DNA from: Streptomyces bungoensis
Lineage (GTDB): Bacteria; Actinomycetota; Actinomycetes; Streptomycetales; Streptomycetaceae
Direction of reading: 5' to 3'
DNA: 64,000 nt
Assembly: GCF_001514215.1 (NCBI RefSeq)
Contig: NZ_KQ948859.1
Span: 1-64,000 of the forward strand
Shown here piece after piece: positions 42,271-51,250 of this stretch. Each line of letters begins with the position of its first letter. Position 1 is the stretch's first letter. Below the pieces are notes generated by a model. It saw only the letters and a list, made by a program, of their open reading frames with translations. It ran no database searches and was not told the origin of the DNA. The position numbers and the translations under genes are program-made.

Positions 42271-42924
42271 ATGTCATCCACCGCTCCCCACCCGCCGCGG
42301 CCCGGCGGCAGACGCGGGCTCGCCCTCGCGAGCTGCCTGCTGGCCACCGCGCTGACCCTCGCCACGGCGAGCACCGCCGCTGCCGCCGCTCCCCCGCCGG
42401 CCGGCACGACCGCCGCGGCCGCCACCGCTGCCTCGACTTCCAGCGGCGCCAGGCAGCTGGACATCACCATGCAGGCCCAGCAGCGGTCCAACTGGTGCTG
42501 GGCGGCCAGCGGCGCCACCATCGCCGCCTGGTTCGGCCGCGACTACAGCCAGAACTCGTTCTGCGACGCGGCCTTCGGCTACAGCCCGGACACCAGCTGC
42601 CCCAACAGCCAGGCCACCCTCGCCGACGACCAGACGGCGTACGACTGGATGGGCCTGGACCCCGGCTCCTACGTCCAGGGCCGGCTCGGCTACGGCGGCG
42701 TGCAGAGCGAGATCGACGCCGGGCGCCCGGTGCAGACCCGTGTCCAGTGGAGCTCCGGCGGCGGCCACATGGAGGTGCTCTACGGCTACGACACCTCCCG
42801 GAACTGGGTGTACTGGGGGGATCCGTGGCCCGACGACTACCGCTACAACTGGGCGACCTACAGCTACTACACGAGCAACGCGGACTTCAGCTGGACGCAC
42901 ACGCTCTACGGGATCGGGGCGTGA
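42271..42924 (+). CDS. Secreted papain-like cysteine protease
   Basis: This 217-residue exported protein has the signal region GLALASCLLATALTLATAST and then an AvrRpt2/papain-like domain. Catalytic Cys76 lies in QRSNWCWAASGATI, His166 in SGGGHMEVLYGY and Asp184 in VYWGDPWP. QxSNWCWAA is the hallmark of this family. The ATG at 42271 has AGGGAGGACC upstream. The next gene starts inside its stop codon. It probably cleaves extracellular or self proteins. Confidence 0.85.
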   Translation: MSSTAPHPPRPGGRRGLALASCLLATALTLATASTAAAAAPPPAGTTAAAATAASTSSGARQLDITMQAQQRSNWCWAASGATIAAWFGRDYSQNSFCDAAFGYSPDTSCPNSQATLADDQTAYDWMGLDPGSYVQGRLGYGGVQSEIDAGRPVQTRVQWSSGGGHMEVLYGYDTSRNWVYWGDPWPDDYRYNWATYSYYTSNADFSWTHTLYGIGA

Positions 42925-43814
42925 GCGCGATGCGGCGTACCCGCGAACTCCGTGCGCTGATGCGCCCGGCCGCCGCCGGGACCCTGGCCGCCACCGCGCT
43001 CGTGCTCTGCGGCACCGCCTCGGCCACGGCCGCGCCCGCGGCCCCCGCCGTCCCGCACGCCTACAGCGCCGGCCAGATCGCCGCCGCCCGGGCGGCGGCC
43101 GGCGACGGCACCACCCTCGGCGTGCTGCGGCGCTTCTTCGCCCACGACCCGGACCCCGGCACCCCCGCCGCGCGACCGGACCGGACGGCCGGCGCGCCCC
43201 GTCTCACCGGCGCCGCCACCACCGTGTTCACACTGAACGCCGACTTCGTCGCGGGACGCGCGGGCGCACCGGTCGCCGAGCCGGCGTTCGTGGCCGCCGA
43301 GGCGGTCTCGGCGACCGGACAGCGGGCCTCGGTGTGGAGCGTGCGCACCGCGCACGGCTGGCAGGTGGTGAACATCGCCAGCGGCTCCGACGAGCCCACC
43401 TACGCCGCCCGGGCCCACGGCCACGGCACCGTGTTCCGCGAACCGCAGGTCAACGCCTGGTACCTGCTGCGCGGCGGCCGGGTGCTGCCGCTCAACACCG
43501 AGGCGCGGGCGGCCGTCGGCGCCCACGGCACCACCCTGACCGGCTACCGGCACCACGTCCGGGCGGCCTACGGCTCCCGACTGACCGGCTCCCGCTACGA
43601 CCGGGACGGCTACGCCGGCGGCTTCGGCCGGGCGTCCGCCCGGGCCGCCACGAAGTCGGCCGAGGTGGTGGCGGAACGGACGGCGGCCGAGCAGGCGTCG
43701 CGCCCGTCCGGCGCGGACGCCGGCACTCTGGCCGGTCTGGGTGCCGCCGGTGCGGCGCTCGCCCTGGGCGTCGCCCTCGCCGGGCGGCGGCTGCGAGACC
43801 ACGGGCCACGGTGA
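42921..43814 (+). CDS. Exported, membrane-anchored protein coupled to the protease
   Basis: This 297-residue protein has an N-terminal signal (AGTLAATALVLCGTASATAA), a roughly 210-residue extracytoplasmic region (TTVFTLNADFVAG, VWSVRTAHGWQVVNIASGSD, EPQVNAWYLLRGGRVLPLN) and a C-terminal membrane helix (LAGLGAAGAALALGVALAGR) with a basic stop-transfer tail. It starts at GTG 42921, overlapping the protease stop; an ATG 9 bases on is possible. It may hold, inhibit or guide the protease at the membrane. That role is inferred from coupling alone. Confidence 0.75.
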   Translation: MSAMRRTRELRALMRPAAAGTLAATALVLCGTASATAAPAAPAVPHAYSAGQIAAARAAAGDGTTLGVLRRFFAHDPDPGTPAARPDRTAGAPRLTGAATTVFTLNADFVAGRAGAPVAEPAFVAAEAVSATGQRASVWSVRTAHGWQVVNIASGSDEPTYAARAHGHGTVFREPQVNAWYLLRGGRVLPLNTEARAAVGAHGTTLTGYRHHVRAAYGSRLTGSRYDRDGYAGGFGRASARAATKSAEVVAERTAAEQASRPSGADAGTLAGLGAAGAALALGVALAGRRLRDHGPR

Positions 43815-43885
43815 CCTGACACACCGTGACCCGTCGGGAACGGGGGAGCGTACCGCGATGTCCCCACACGTCGTCGGCACGCACC

Positions 43886-43930
43886 GAGGGGAGGTCCGCC
43901 AACGGACCCACGCCACCGGGACCTCCCCTC
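43886..43930. terminator. Bidirectional hairpin between convergent genes
   Basis: GAGGGGAGGTCC and GGGACCTCCCCTC pair across about 20 bases, in the gap between the stops at 43814 (plus) and 43961 (minus). Confidence 0.6.
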
Positions 43931-43960
43931 CCCCGGTTTCCTCCGGGTTTCCCCCGGTCC

Positions 43961-46192
43961 TCACACCCGCGCGGGCTCCCGCTCCTCGGCGGGCGCGGCC
44001 GGTGCCTCGCCCTCGCTGAGCCCGAACCGCCGGTGGAAGCGGCGCAGCGGCGCCGGTGCCCACCAGGTGGCGCGGCCGGTGAGCCGCATGATCGCCGGGA
44101 CCAGCAGGCTGCGCACGACCATGGCGTCCATCAGCACCGCGAGCGCGATGCCGAGGCCGAGCATCTTGGTGTTGGTCACCCGGGAGGTGCCGATCGCCAC
44201 CATGACCACGGCCAGGATCACCGCGGCCGCGGTGATCAGCCCGCCGGTGCGCTGCAGGCCGTGCCGCACCGCCTCGTCGTGGTCGCCGGTGCGGTCGTAC
44301 TCCTCCTTGATGCGCGAGAGCAGGAACACGCCGTAGTCCATGGAGAGGCCGAAGGCCACGCAGAACATCAGCACGGGCAGGGTGGTCTCGATCGAGCCGG
44401 AGCCGGTGAAGCCGAGCGCGCTGGACAGATGGCCGTCCTGGAAGACCCAGACCACCGCGCCGAACATCGCCGTCAGGCTGAGCGCGTTGAGGACGACGGC
44501 CTGCAGGGGTATGAGCACGCTTCCGGTGAGCAGGAAGACCAGCAGCAGGGTGACGACCGCGATGAACGCCCCGGCCCACGGCAGCCGTTCGGCTATCGCG
44601 TGCTTGGAGTCGACCAGGACGGCGGCCGTGCCGGTCACCTTGGTGGTGAACGGGGCCTTCACCGACCGCAGGTCGCCCACCAGCCGCTGCGCGGCGTCGT
44701 CCACGGCCTCGCCCCTCGGCTGCACCGTGAAGTAGGCCGTGTCGCCCTCGACCAGCGGGCCGTCGACGCGGACCACCTCGGGCAGCGCGGCCACCCGCTG
44801 CTTGTAGGCGGTGTACTGGGCCTCGGTGGCGCTGCCCTCGGCGAGGACTTCGAGGCCGCCGCCGGGGCTGCCGGGGAAGCCGTCGCGGATGTGCTGCTGG
44901 ACCACGTGGGACTCGGCGCCCGACGGCAGCTGCCGGTCGTCGGCGGTGCCGAACTTCACGCCGAGGAACGGCAGTCCGAGGATCACCAGGAGGGCCGTCG
45001 TGCCGAGGGCGAAGAGAGGGGCGCGGCGCATCACCAGGCCGGCCGTCCTCGCCCAGGCGGCGCCCTGCTCCCGGGAGTCACGGCGGTCCCGGCGGAACAG
45101 GCGGCGCAGGTCCAGGGAGTTGACCCGGTGGCCGAGCAGCACGAGCGCCGCCGGGAGCAGGATGAGGGCGGCCGCCGCGGCGAGCAGCACCACGGCGATG
45201 CCGGCGTAGGCGAAGGACCGCAGGAAGTACTGCGGGAAGAGCATCATGGCGGCCAGCGACACCGCGACGGTGAGGGCGGAGAACAGCACGGTCCGCCCGG
45301 CGGTGCGCAGCGTCGTGCCGACCGCCGTCCGCGGGTCGGCGCCCGTGGACAGCTCCTCGCGATAGCGGCGGACGATGAACAGGGCGTAGTCGATGGCGAG
45401 GCCCAGGCCGAGGGCCGTGGTGAGGTTCAGCGCGAAGACGGAGACGTCGGTGAACGTCGTCAGGCCGCGCAGCACCGCGTTCGTGCCGAGGATGGCGACG
45501 ATGCCGATGCCCAGCGGCAGCAGGGCCGCGATCGCGCTGCCGAAGACCATGACCAGCAGTACCAGGGTGATCGGCAGGGCGATCGTCTCGGCGCGGGTCA
45601 GGTCCTCCTTGATGATCGTCTGCATCTCGTGCCGGACCGCGACGACGCCTCCGACCTTCACCTCGACCGGGCCGTGCGTGCCCCGGTAGCGGGGCGCTAT
45701 GCGGTCCAGGGTGCGGCCCATCGCGTTCTCGTCGCCGGTGATGCGGGCGGCGATCAGCGCCTCGTGGCCGTCCTTGGCGCGCAGGGCGCCGGCCGCGGCG
45801 GGGGCGGCCTGCCAGTAGGAGCCGACGCCGGTCACACCCTTCTCCCCGGCCAGCCGGGCGGCCAGTCCGCGGGCGGCGGCGGCGACCGCGGGATCGTCGA
45901 CCGAGGCGCGCCCCGAGTCGACCAGGAGCAGCAGGTTGGGCTGGGAGCCGGGGAACTCGCGCTCCAGCGCCTTGGTGGCGTACGTCGACTCGGCGGCCGG
46001 GTCCTCCCAGCCGCCGCTGCCCAGGTGGTCCGCGACCCCGCTGCCGGCCAGCACGGCCAGCGCCGTGAGCACCAGGGCCACGAGCAGCGACAGGCGCGGG
46101 CGGGCGGTCACGAACCGGGTCCAGCCCCCGGGGCGCGGCGGCCCGTCCGGCGGCCCGTCCCCCTGGTGCGGTGCCGTGTTGACTTCGGTCAT
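43961..46192 (-). CDS. MMPL/RND family transporter
   Basis: This 743-residue membrane transporter has two halves. Each has one membrane helix, a large extracytoplasmic loop and five more helices. The two conserved acidic motifs are LGLGLAIDYALFIVRRYREE and VAFGLSMDYGVFLLSRIKEE, as in MmpL/ActII-3-like proton-driven exporters of lipids and drugs. ATG at 46192 faces a divergent TetR gene across a 160-base gap holding a large dyad. It is probably induced by a hydrophobic compound. Substrate unknown. Confidence 0.9.
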   Translation of the reverse strand: MTEVNTAPHQGDGPPDGPPRPGGWTRFVTARPRLSLLVALVLTALAVLAGSGVADHLGSGGWEDPAAESTYATKALEREFPGSQPNLLLLVDSGRASVDDPAVAAAARGLAARLAGEKGVTGVGSYWQAAPAAAGALRAKDGHEALIAARITGDENAMGRTLDRIAPRYRGTHGPVEVKVGGVVAVRHEMQTIIKEDLTRAETIALPITLVLLVMVFGSAIAALLPLGIGIVAILGTNAVLRGLTTFTDVSVFALNLTTALGLGLAIDYALFIVRRYREELSTGADPRTAVGTTLRTAGRTVLFSALTVAVSLAAMMLFPQYFLRSFAYAGIAVVLLAAAAALILLPAALVLLGHRVNSLDLRRLFRRDRRDSREQGAAWARTAGLVMRRAPLFALGTTALLVILGLPFLGVKFGTADDRQLPSGAESHVVQQHIRDGFPGSPGGGLEVLAEGSATEAQYTAYKQRVAALPEVVRVDGPLVEGDTAYFTVQPRGEAVDDAAQRLVGDLRSVKAPFTTKVTGTAAVLVDSKHAIAERLPWAGAFIAVVTLLLVFLLTGSVLIPLQAVVLNALSLTAMFGAVVWVFQDGHLSSALGFTGSGSIETTLPVLMFCVAFGLSMDYGVFLLSRIKEEYDRTGDHDEAVRHGLQRTGGLITAAAVILAVVMVAIGTSRVTNTKMLGLGIALAVLMDAMVVRSLLVPAIMRLTGRATWWAPAPLRRFHRRFGLSEGEAPAAPAEEREPARV

Positions 46193-46265
46193 CGTGCGGT
46201 GTCCCCTTCACCGGGACCCATGTGTGTGCGGGCAGGCAGCACGGGTCGGTCATTGCCATAAAATG

Positions 46266-46320
46266 GCAAACACGAGAGATCGCTCGCGTTCCTCAAGAAT
46301 GCGAGCGACCGCTCGTGTTT
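46266..46320. promoter_or_regulatory. Large dyad operator for the TetR regulator
   Basis: AAACACGAG (46268-46276) mirrors CTCGTGTTT (46312-46320), and inside it CGCTCGCGTTC (46281-46291) mirrors GAATGCGAGCG (46298-46308) around 46294. The outer and inner arms both carry the CGAG/CTCG core typical of TetR operators, so two dimers may bind. It lies between the divergent MMPL and TetR genes. Confidence 0.7.
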
Positions 46321-46352
46321 GTCAATCGCCTTCGAAGGGCTGGGGATCACGC

Positions 46353-46991
46353 GTGTCCGACACCTCGGAACAGGAGCAGCCGCGCCGCCGCCAGGCGCGC
46401 GGCGAGCGCCGCATCGCGCAGCTCCTCACCGCCGCCGCCCAGGTCTTCTGCACCACCGGCTACACGGCCGCCAGCACCAACGCGATCGCCCGCGAGGCCG
46501 GTGTCTCGCCCGGCACGCTGTACCAGTTCTTCCCGAACAAGGAGGCGATCGCGGTCGAACTCGGCGACCGTCTCATGCACGAGATGCGGGAGACCTACGG
46601 CGAGGTGCTCACCCCCGTCGACCCCGCCACCTCGCTGGAGGAGGCCGTCGGCTCGGCCGTCGACCGGTTCATGGCGTTCAACACCGAGCACCCGGTCTTC
46701 TTCGCCCTGATGCACGGCCCGGACGTGCCCGGCAGGATCGCCGACGCGCACGACCAGCTGCACACCACCCTGATCGGCCGCATCGAGGACCTGCTCGCCT
46801 CCCTGCTGCCGCGGAGCTCCCCGGCCGACATCACCCGCACGGCGCACGTCTGCCTCGGCGTCTACAAGGCCGGCCTGGAACTGGTCCTCGCCCACGAGGG
46901 CGCCGAGCGCACGGCCTACGTCCAGGAGGTCAAGAACGTGCTGACGCGCTACCTCCAGCCGCTGGCGGGCGACCGGCCCGGCGCCGCCTGA
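46353..46991 (+). CDS. TetR family regulator of the MMPL transporter
   Basis: This 212-residue repressor has the N-terminal HTH RIAQLLTAAAQVFCTTGYTA, ASTNAIAREAGVSPGTLYQF and FPNKEAIAVELGDR, the TetR signature. The alpha-helical C-terminal domain would bind ligand and dimerise. Start is GTG at 46353. The divergent dyad operator and neighbour suggest it represses itself and the MMPL gene. Confidence 0.9.
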   Translation: MSDTSEQEQPRRRQARGERRIAQLLTAAAQVFCTTGYTAASTNAIAREAGVSPGTLYQFFPNKEAIAVELGDRLMHEMRETYGEVLTPVDPATSLEEAVGSAVDRFMAFNTEHPVFFALMHGPDVPGRIADAHDQLHTTLIGRIEDLLASLLPRSSPADITRTAHVCLGVYKAGLELVLAHEGAERTAYVQEVKNVLTRYLQPLAGDRPGAA

Positions 46992-47088
46992 CCCGTCGGG
47001 ATCTCCCGGACTGCGGCGAAGGGCGTGTCTGCATAGGGTGCGGGATGAACAGCCCCGCAGGCGCCCAGGAGTTCCGAGGGGGACCGCC

Positions 47089-48039
47089 GTGACCCACTCC
47101 CCGCAGCCCGGCACACCCCGGGCCCGCATCCCCGGCCCTCAGCAGCCGCCACCGCCGTATCCCCGCATCGGCGCGGGCCTGTGGAAGCGCTGCCTGGGCG
47201 GCGGGCTCGCCCTGTGGGTGCTGATGGCCGCCGTGACCTGCGCGACCGGGACCGGGGCGCTGCTGCCCTCCTCGATCCTGCTCGGCGGCTTCCTGGTCCC
47301 GGTCTCCTTCGTGCTGTGGGCGTACGAGCGGCACGCGCGCGACCTGGGTGTCAGCGCGGTCCTCGGCTGCTTCCTGGCGGGCGGCGCGCTCGGCGTGTTC
47401 GCGGCCGCCGCGGTGGAGCCGTACCTGCTCCACCCCTCCCTGGGGACGTTCCTGGGCGCCGGCCTGCTGGCGGTGGCGGCGCAGCTCGGCGCGCTGGTGT
47501 TCGCGCTGCGCCGCCAGCCGGGCATCCGCGGGACGCGCGCCGGGCTGGTGCTCGGCGCGGCGGCCGGGTGCGGCTTCGCGGCCCTGGAGAGCTGCGGCTA
47601 CGCGCTCGACGCGGCCCTGCGCGCGCCGGGCACCGGCCCCGGGACGCTGGTGGAGACGGAGCTCCTGCGCGGGCTGGCCGCCCCCGTCGGGCAGGGACTG
47701 TGGGCCGCGATCGCGGGCGGTGCGCTGCTGTCCTTCCGCCGTCCGAACGGGCAGTTCCGCCTCGCCGCGCCGGTCGTGCGCACCTGTCTCGGCGTCGGCG
47801 TGCTGCACGCTCTGTGGGACGCCTCGCACGGAGTCGCCGCCCGGCTGGTGGCCCGCCTGACCGCGACCGCCCCGCCCGCGCAGCCCTTCGCGCCGGGGCG
47901 CACGCTGTGGCCCGGCGCCGGACAGGGACACCTCTTCACGTTGTTCTCGGTCGGGAGCCTGGTACTCGTGGCCCTGCTAGGGGCCGCCTGGGCGCGCTCA
48001 CTGGCGCAGCGGGACCTTCCGTGGAGGAATACCCCCTAG
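47089..48039 (+). CDS. PrsW-like membrane protein
   Basis: This 316-residue protein has a Pro-rich cytoplasmic N-terminus and about eight membrane helices of the PrsW (CAAX-like intramembrane metalloprotease) family. FAALESCGYAL matches the FxxxE motif and VLHALWDASHG the later His/Asp motif. The usual first motif, EExxK, is not seen where expected. The equivalent helix reads LLAVAAQLGALVFALR. It may be an inactive homologue. GTG at 47089 has GAGGGGGA upstream. Its stop lies inside the copZ operator. Confidence 0.75.
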   Translation: MTHSPQPGTPRARIPGPQQPPPPYPRIGAGLWKRCLGGGLALWVLMAAVTCATGTGALLPSSILLGGFLVPVSFVLWAYERHARDLGVSAVLGCFLAGGALGVFAAAAVEPYLLHPSLGTFLGAGLLAVAAQLGALVFALRRQPGIRGTRAGLVLGAAAGCGFAALESCGYALDAALRAPGTGPGTLVETELLRGLAAPVGQGLWAAIAGGALLSFRRPNGQFRLAAPVVRTCLGVGVLHALWDASHGVAARLVARLTATAPPAQPFAPGRTLWPGAGQGHLFTLFSVGSLVLVALLGAAWARSLAQRDLPWRNTP

Positions 48040-48045
48040 GGGTAT
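48029..48045. promoter_or_regulatory. CsoR-type copper operator
   Basis: ATACCCCCTAGGGGTAT is a near-perfect palindrome of the CsoR consensus. It overlaps the stop codon of the PrsW-like gene. A -10-like TATACT (48043-48048) lies at its right edge, so the bound repressor would block copZ-copA transcription. Copper is expected to release it. Confidence 0.8.
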
Positions 48046-48111
48046 ACTGTTGGGAAGCGTGGGGTTCCACCGTCGGCCCCACCGGCCCCCCATGCGACGA
48101 GGAGTAACGAC

Positions 48112-48351
48112 ATGACCGCCCAGACCGACACTTCGGGCCACGTCACCACCGTCTACAAGGTGACCGGCATGAGCTGTGGCCACTGCGAGGGCTCCGTCTC
48201 CGGCGAGATCTCCGAGATCCCCGGTGTGACCTCGGTGAAGGCCGTCGCGTCCACCGGCGAGGTGACCGTCGTCTCCGAGGCCCCCCTCGACGACGAGGCC
48301 GTCCGCGCCGCCGTGGACGAGGCCGGCTTCGAGCTCGCCGGCCGCGCCTGA
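48112..48351 (+). CDS. copZ: Copper chaperone
   Basis: This 79-residue HMA-domain protein carries the Cu(I) site GMSCGHCEGSV (CxxC) and the ferredoxin-like fold residues VKAVASTGEVTVVSE. It binds Cu(I) and hands it to CopA downstream or to the CsoR regulator. ATG at 48112 has GAGGAGTAACG upstream. It is the first gene after the CsoR box and is followed 101 bases later by copA. Confidence 0.92.
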   Translation: MTAQTDTSGHVTTVYKVTGMSCGHCEGSVSGEISEIPGVTSVKAVASTGEVTVVSEAPLDDEAVRAAVDEAGFELAGRA

Positions 48352-48452
48352 CCGCAGCCGGACCCGAAAAGATTGTTCGCCTCGCCGACCGGGCCGTGCC
48401 GACCAGCCGATACTGGATCCGTACGGTCCGGTCCGATGTCTGGAGTACGGAC

Positions 48453-50714
48453 ATGACCAGCAGCACCACCGCAGCACCGTCCGGCGCCGGCGGCGCCACG
48501 GGCGCGGCCTCCGAGGTCGAGCTGATCATCGGCGGGATGACCTGCGCCTCCTGCGCCGCCCGGGTGGAGAAGAAGCTCAACCGCATGGACGGCGTGAGCG
48601 CCACCGTGAACTTCGCGACGCAGAAGGCGAAGGTCAGCCACGCTCCGGACGTCCAGGTCGCCGACCTGATCGCGACCGTGGTGAAGACCGGCTACACCGC
48701 CGAGGAGCCCGCGCCGCCGGAGCCCGAGCCGCGGGCCGGGGAAGCCGCCGGACGGGATCCCGAGCTCGCCGCCCTCCGCCACCGGCTGCTGGTCTCCGCG
48801 CTGCTCGCGGCCCCCGTCGTGCTGCTCGCCATGGTCCCCGCGCTGCAGTTCGACAACTGGCAGTGGCTCTCGCTGACCCTCGCCGCGCCGGCCGTCGTCT
48901 GGGGCGGCCTGCCCTTCCACCGCGCCGCCTGGACCAACCTCCGCCACGGCGCCGCCACCATGGACACGCTCGTCTCGGTCGGCACGCTCGCCGCGTTCGG
49001 CTGGTCGCTGTGGGCGCTGTTCTTCGGCGACGCGGGCATGCCCGGCATGCACGACGAGTTCCGCCTCACCGTCTCCCGGACCGACGGCGCCTCCACCATC
49101 TACCTGGAGGTGGCCGCCGGGGTCGTCGCGCTGATCCTGCTCGGCCGCTATCTGGAGGCCCGCTCCAAGCGGCGCGCGGGCGCGGCCCTGAAGGCGCTGA
49201 TGGAGCTGGGAGCCAAGGACGTCGCCGTGCTGCGGGAGGGCCGCGAGGTCCGGGTCCCGGTGGCCTCGCTGGCCGTGGGCGACCGGTTCGTCGTACGGCC
49301 CGGCGAGAAGATCGCCACCGACGGCACGGTGGTGGAGGGCGTCTCCGCGGTGGACGCCTCGATGCTGACCGGCGAGTCGGTGCCGGTGGACGTCGGGCCC
49401 GGCGACCGGGTCACCGGCGCCACGGTCAACGCGGGCGGCCGGCTGGTGGTCGAGGCCACCCGGGTCGGCGCCGACACCCAGCTCGCCCGGATGGCCCGGC
49501 TGGTGGAGGACGCGCAGAACGGCAAGGCCGAGGTGCAGCGGCTCGCCGACCGGATCTCCGCCGTGTTCGTTCCCGTGGTCATCCTCATCGCGCTCGCCAC
49601 CTTCGGCACCTGGCTCGGTGCGACCGGCGACCCGGTCGCCGCGTTCACCGCCGCCGTGGCCGTCCTGATCATCGCCTGCCCCTGCGCGCTGGGCCTGGCC
49701 ACGCCGACCGCGCTGATGGTCGGCACCGGGCGGGGCGCCCAGCTCGGCATCCTCATCAAGGGCCCGGAGGTGCTGGAGTCCACCCGGCGCGTCGACACGG
49801 TCGTCCTGGACAAGACCGGCACGGTCACCACCGGCCGGATGACGCTCCAGGAGGTCTACGCCGCCGACGGCGAGGACGAGAAGGAGGTGCTCCGGCTCGC
49901 GGGCGCCCTCGAGCACGCCTCCGAGCACCCGGTGGCCCGCGCGATCGCCACGGGCGCCGAGGAGCGCGCCGGCACGCTGCCCGCCGTCGAGCACTTCCAG
50001 AACGTGCCCGGACGGGGCGTGCGCGGGCGCGTGGCGGGCCACGAGGTGGCCGTGGGCCGGCTGCACGGCGATCTCCCCGAGGAGCTGGCCCGGGCCCGGC
50101 GCGAGGCCGAGCGGAACGGCCGCACGGCCGTGACGGTCGGCTGGGACGGGCAGGCGCGCGGAGTGCTCGCCGTCGCCGACGCGGTCAAGGAGACCAGCGC
50201 CGAGGCGGTGCGCGACCTGCGCGCGCTGGGGCTCACGCCGGTGCTGCTCACCGGGGACAACCGCACGGTCGCCGAGGCGGTCGCGCGCGCGGTCGGCATC
50301 GGCCCCGGCGACGTGTACGCGGAGGTCCTCCCCGAGGACAAGGTGGAGGTCGTACGGCGGCTGCAGGGCGAGGGGCGCGCCGTGGCCATGGTCGGCGACG
50401 GCGTCAACGACGCGGCCGCGCTCGCCACCGCCGACCTGGGGCTGGCGATGGGCACCGGCACGGACGCCGCGATCGAGGCCGGCGACCTCACCCTGGTGCG
50501 CGGTGACCTCCGGGTGGCCGCGGACGCCATCCGGCTCTCCCGGCGCACCCTGACCACCATCAAGGGCAATCTGGTGTGGGCCTTCGGCTACAACGTGGCG
50601 GCGCTGCCGCTGGCCGCCGCCGGCCTGCTGAACCCCATGATCGCTGGTGCGGCGATGGCCTTCTCCTCGGTGTTCGTGGTGACCAACAGCCTGCGGCTGC
50701 GCCGCTTCCGGTAA
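48453..50714 (+). CDS. copA: Copper-exporting P1B-type ATPase
   Basis: This 753-residue membrane ATPase exports Cu(I). It has an N-terminal HMA domain with GGMTCASCAARV (Cys31, Cys34), eight membrane helices, the actuator-domain TGES in LTGESVPV, the transport CPC at 409-411 (IIACPCALGLATP), the phosphorylated Asp453 in DKTGTVTTG, HP in EHPVARAIA and the hinge GDGVNDAAAL. ATG at 48453. It is in one unit with copZ behind the CsoR operator. A hairpin terminator overlaps its stop codon. Confidence 0.95.
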   Translation: MTSSTTAAPSGAGGATGAASEVELIIGGMTCASCAARVEKKLNRMDGVSATVNFATQKAKVSHAPDVQVADLIATVVKTGYTAEEPAPPEPEPRAGEAAGRDPELAALRHRLLVSALLAAPVVLLAMVPALQFDNWQWLSLTLAAPAVVWGGLPFHRAAWTNLRHGAATMDTLVSVGTLAAFGWSLWALFFGDAGMPGMHDEFRLTVSRTDGASTIYLEVAAGVVALILLGRYLEARSKRRAGAALKALMELGAKDVAVLREGREVRVPVASLAVGDRFVVRPGEKIATDGTVVEGVSAVDASMLTGESVPVDVGPGDRVTGATVNAGGRLVVEATRVGADTQLARMARLVEDAQNGKAEVQRLADRISAVFVPVVILIALATFGTWLGATGDPVAAFTAAVAVLIIACPCALGLATPTALMVGTGRGAQLGILIKGPEVLESTRRVDTVVLDKTGTVTTGRMTLQEVYAADGEDEKEVLRLAGALEHASEHPVARAIATGAEERAGTLPAVEHFQNVPGRGVRGRVAGHEVAVGRLHGDLPEELARARREAERNGRTAVTVGWDGQARGVLAVADAVKETSAEAVRDLRALGLTPVLLTGDNRTVAEAVARAVGIGPGDVYAEVLPEDKVEVVRRLQGEGRAVAMVGDGVNDAAALATADLGLAMGTGTDAAIEAGDLTLVRGDLRVAADAIRLSRRTLTTIKGNLVWAFGYNVAALPLAAAGLLNPMIAGAAMAFSSVFVVTNSLRLRRFR

Positions 50715-50732
50715 CTCCCCAAGGGTTACCGG
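50708..50732 (+). terminator. Hairpin terminator of copA
   Basis: CCGGTAAC and GTTACCGG form an 8-bp stem around a 9-base loop, beginning within the last codons of copA. Confidence 0.7.
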
Positions 50733-51149
50733 CGGTTCGGTGCCGTGGATGTAAGAGTCCCCCTAGAGTCCTGCGCGAGCCTCACATAAGCTCTTCACAA
50801 GGCTCGCGCATCATCCTTACGCTTGAGTCTCGATCGGCGTATCGGGGCTCTTGCGCACCTATAGGACATATGCAAGAGACGCAGATCACAGTGATGCGAA
50901 CGTAACCATCGAAGGGGTTCGAAGGTCTAAGTTGGCGATGTCAGACCAGCGTCTTGGGGGGCGCTGACTGGCATCTGGGGATGTCTTGGGGGACCTCCTC
51001 AGAGATGCGTTGCCGGGGCACGTACACCGGGAAGCTTTGAGCGGCCCTCCCTGCGTGCGCTGTCCCGGCAGATCGCACCGCATCACTGGAGTACGGCGGG
51101 TCCACCCGTCGTGCTCAGACAGCGATTCAGGCGCTGTCCTCTCCGAGCG

Positions 51150-51250
51150 CCCGGCCGGATCCCGTGGGGGGAATCCGCACCGGGACATGGGAAGGCGCCC
51201 TGGACGCCGGCCCGTGGGGGGACCGGCGCTCCAGGGCGCCTTCTTTTCCG
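51150..51250 (-). ncRNA. Candidate structured RNA with C6 loops (6C-like)
   Basis: On the minus strand two adjacent stems present loops with six or more Cs: GCGCCGG-TCCCCCCACGGG-CCGGCG and CGGATTCCCCCCACGGGATCCG. Paired hairpins with C6 loops are the definition of the actinobacterial 6C RNA motif. On the plus strand the same stems end in a T-tract and could instead terminate a plus-strand transcript. A covariance search would decide. I hold this as a hypothesis only. Confidence 0.3.
51192..51246 (+). terminator. Strong hairpin with T-tract
   Basis: AAGGCGCCCTGGACGCCGG pairs with CCGGCGCTCCAGGGCGCCTT and is followed by CTTTTCC. It is a good intrinsic terminator for the plus strand and may also stop the citrate synthase transcript from the right. 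Confidence 0.65.
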
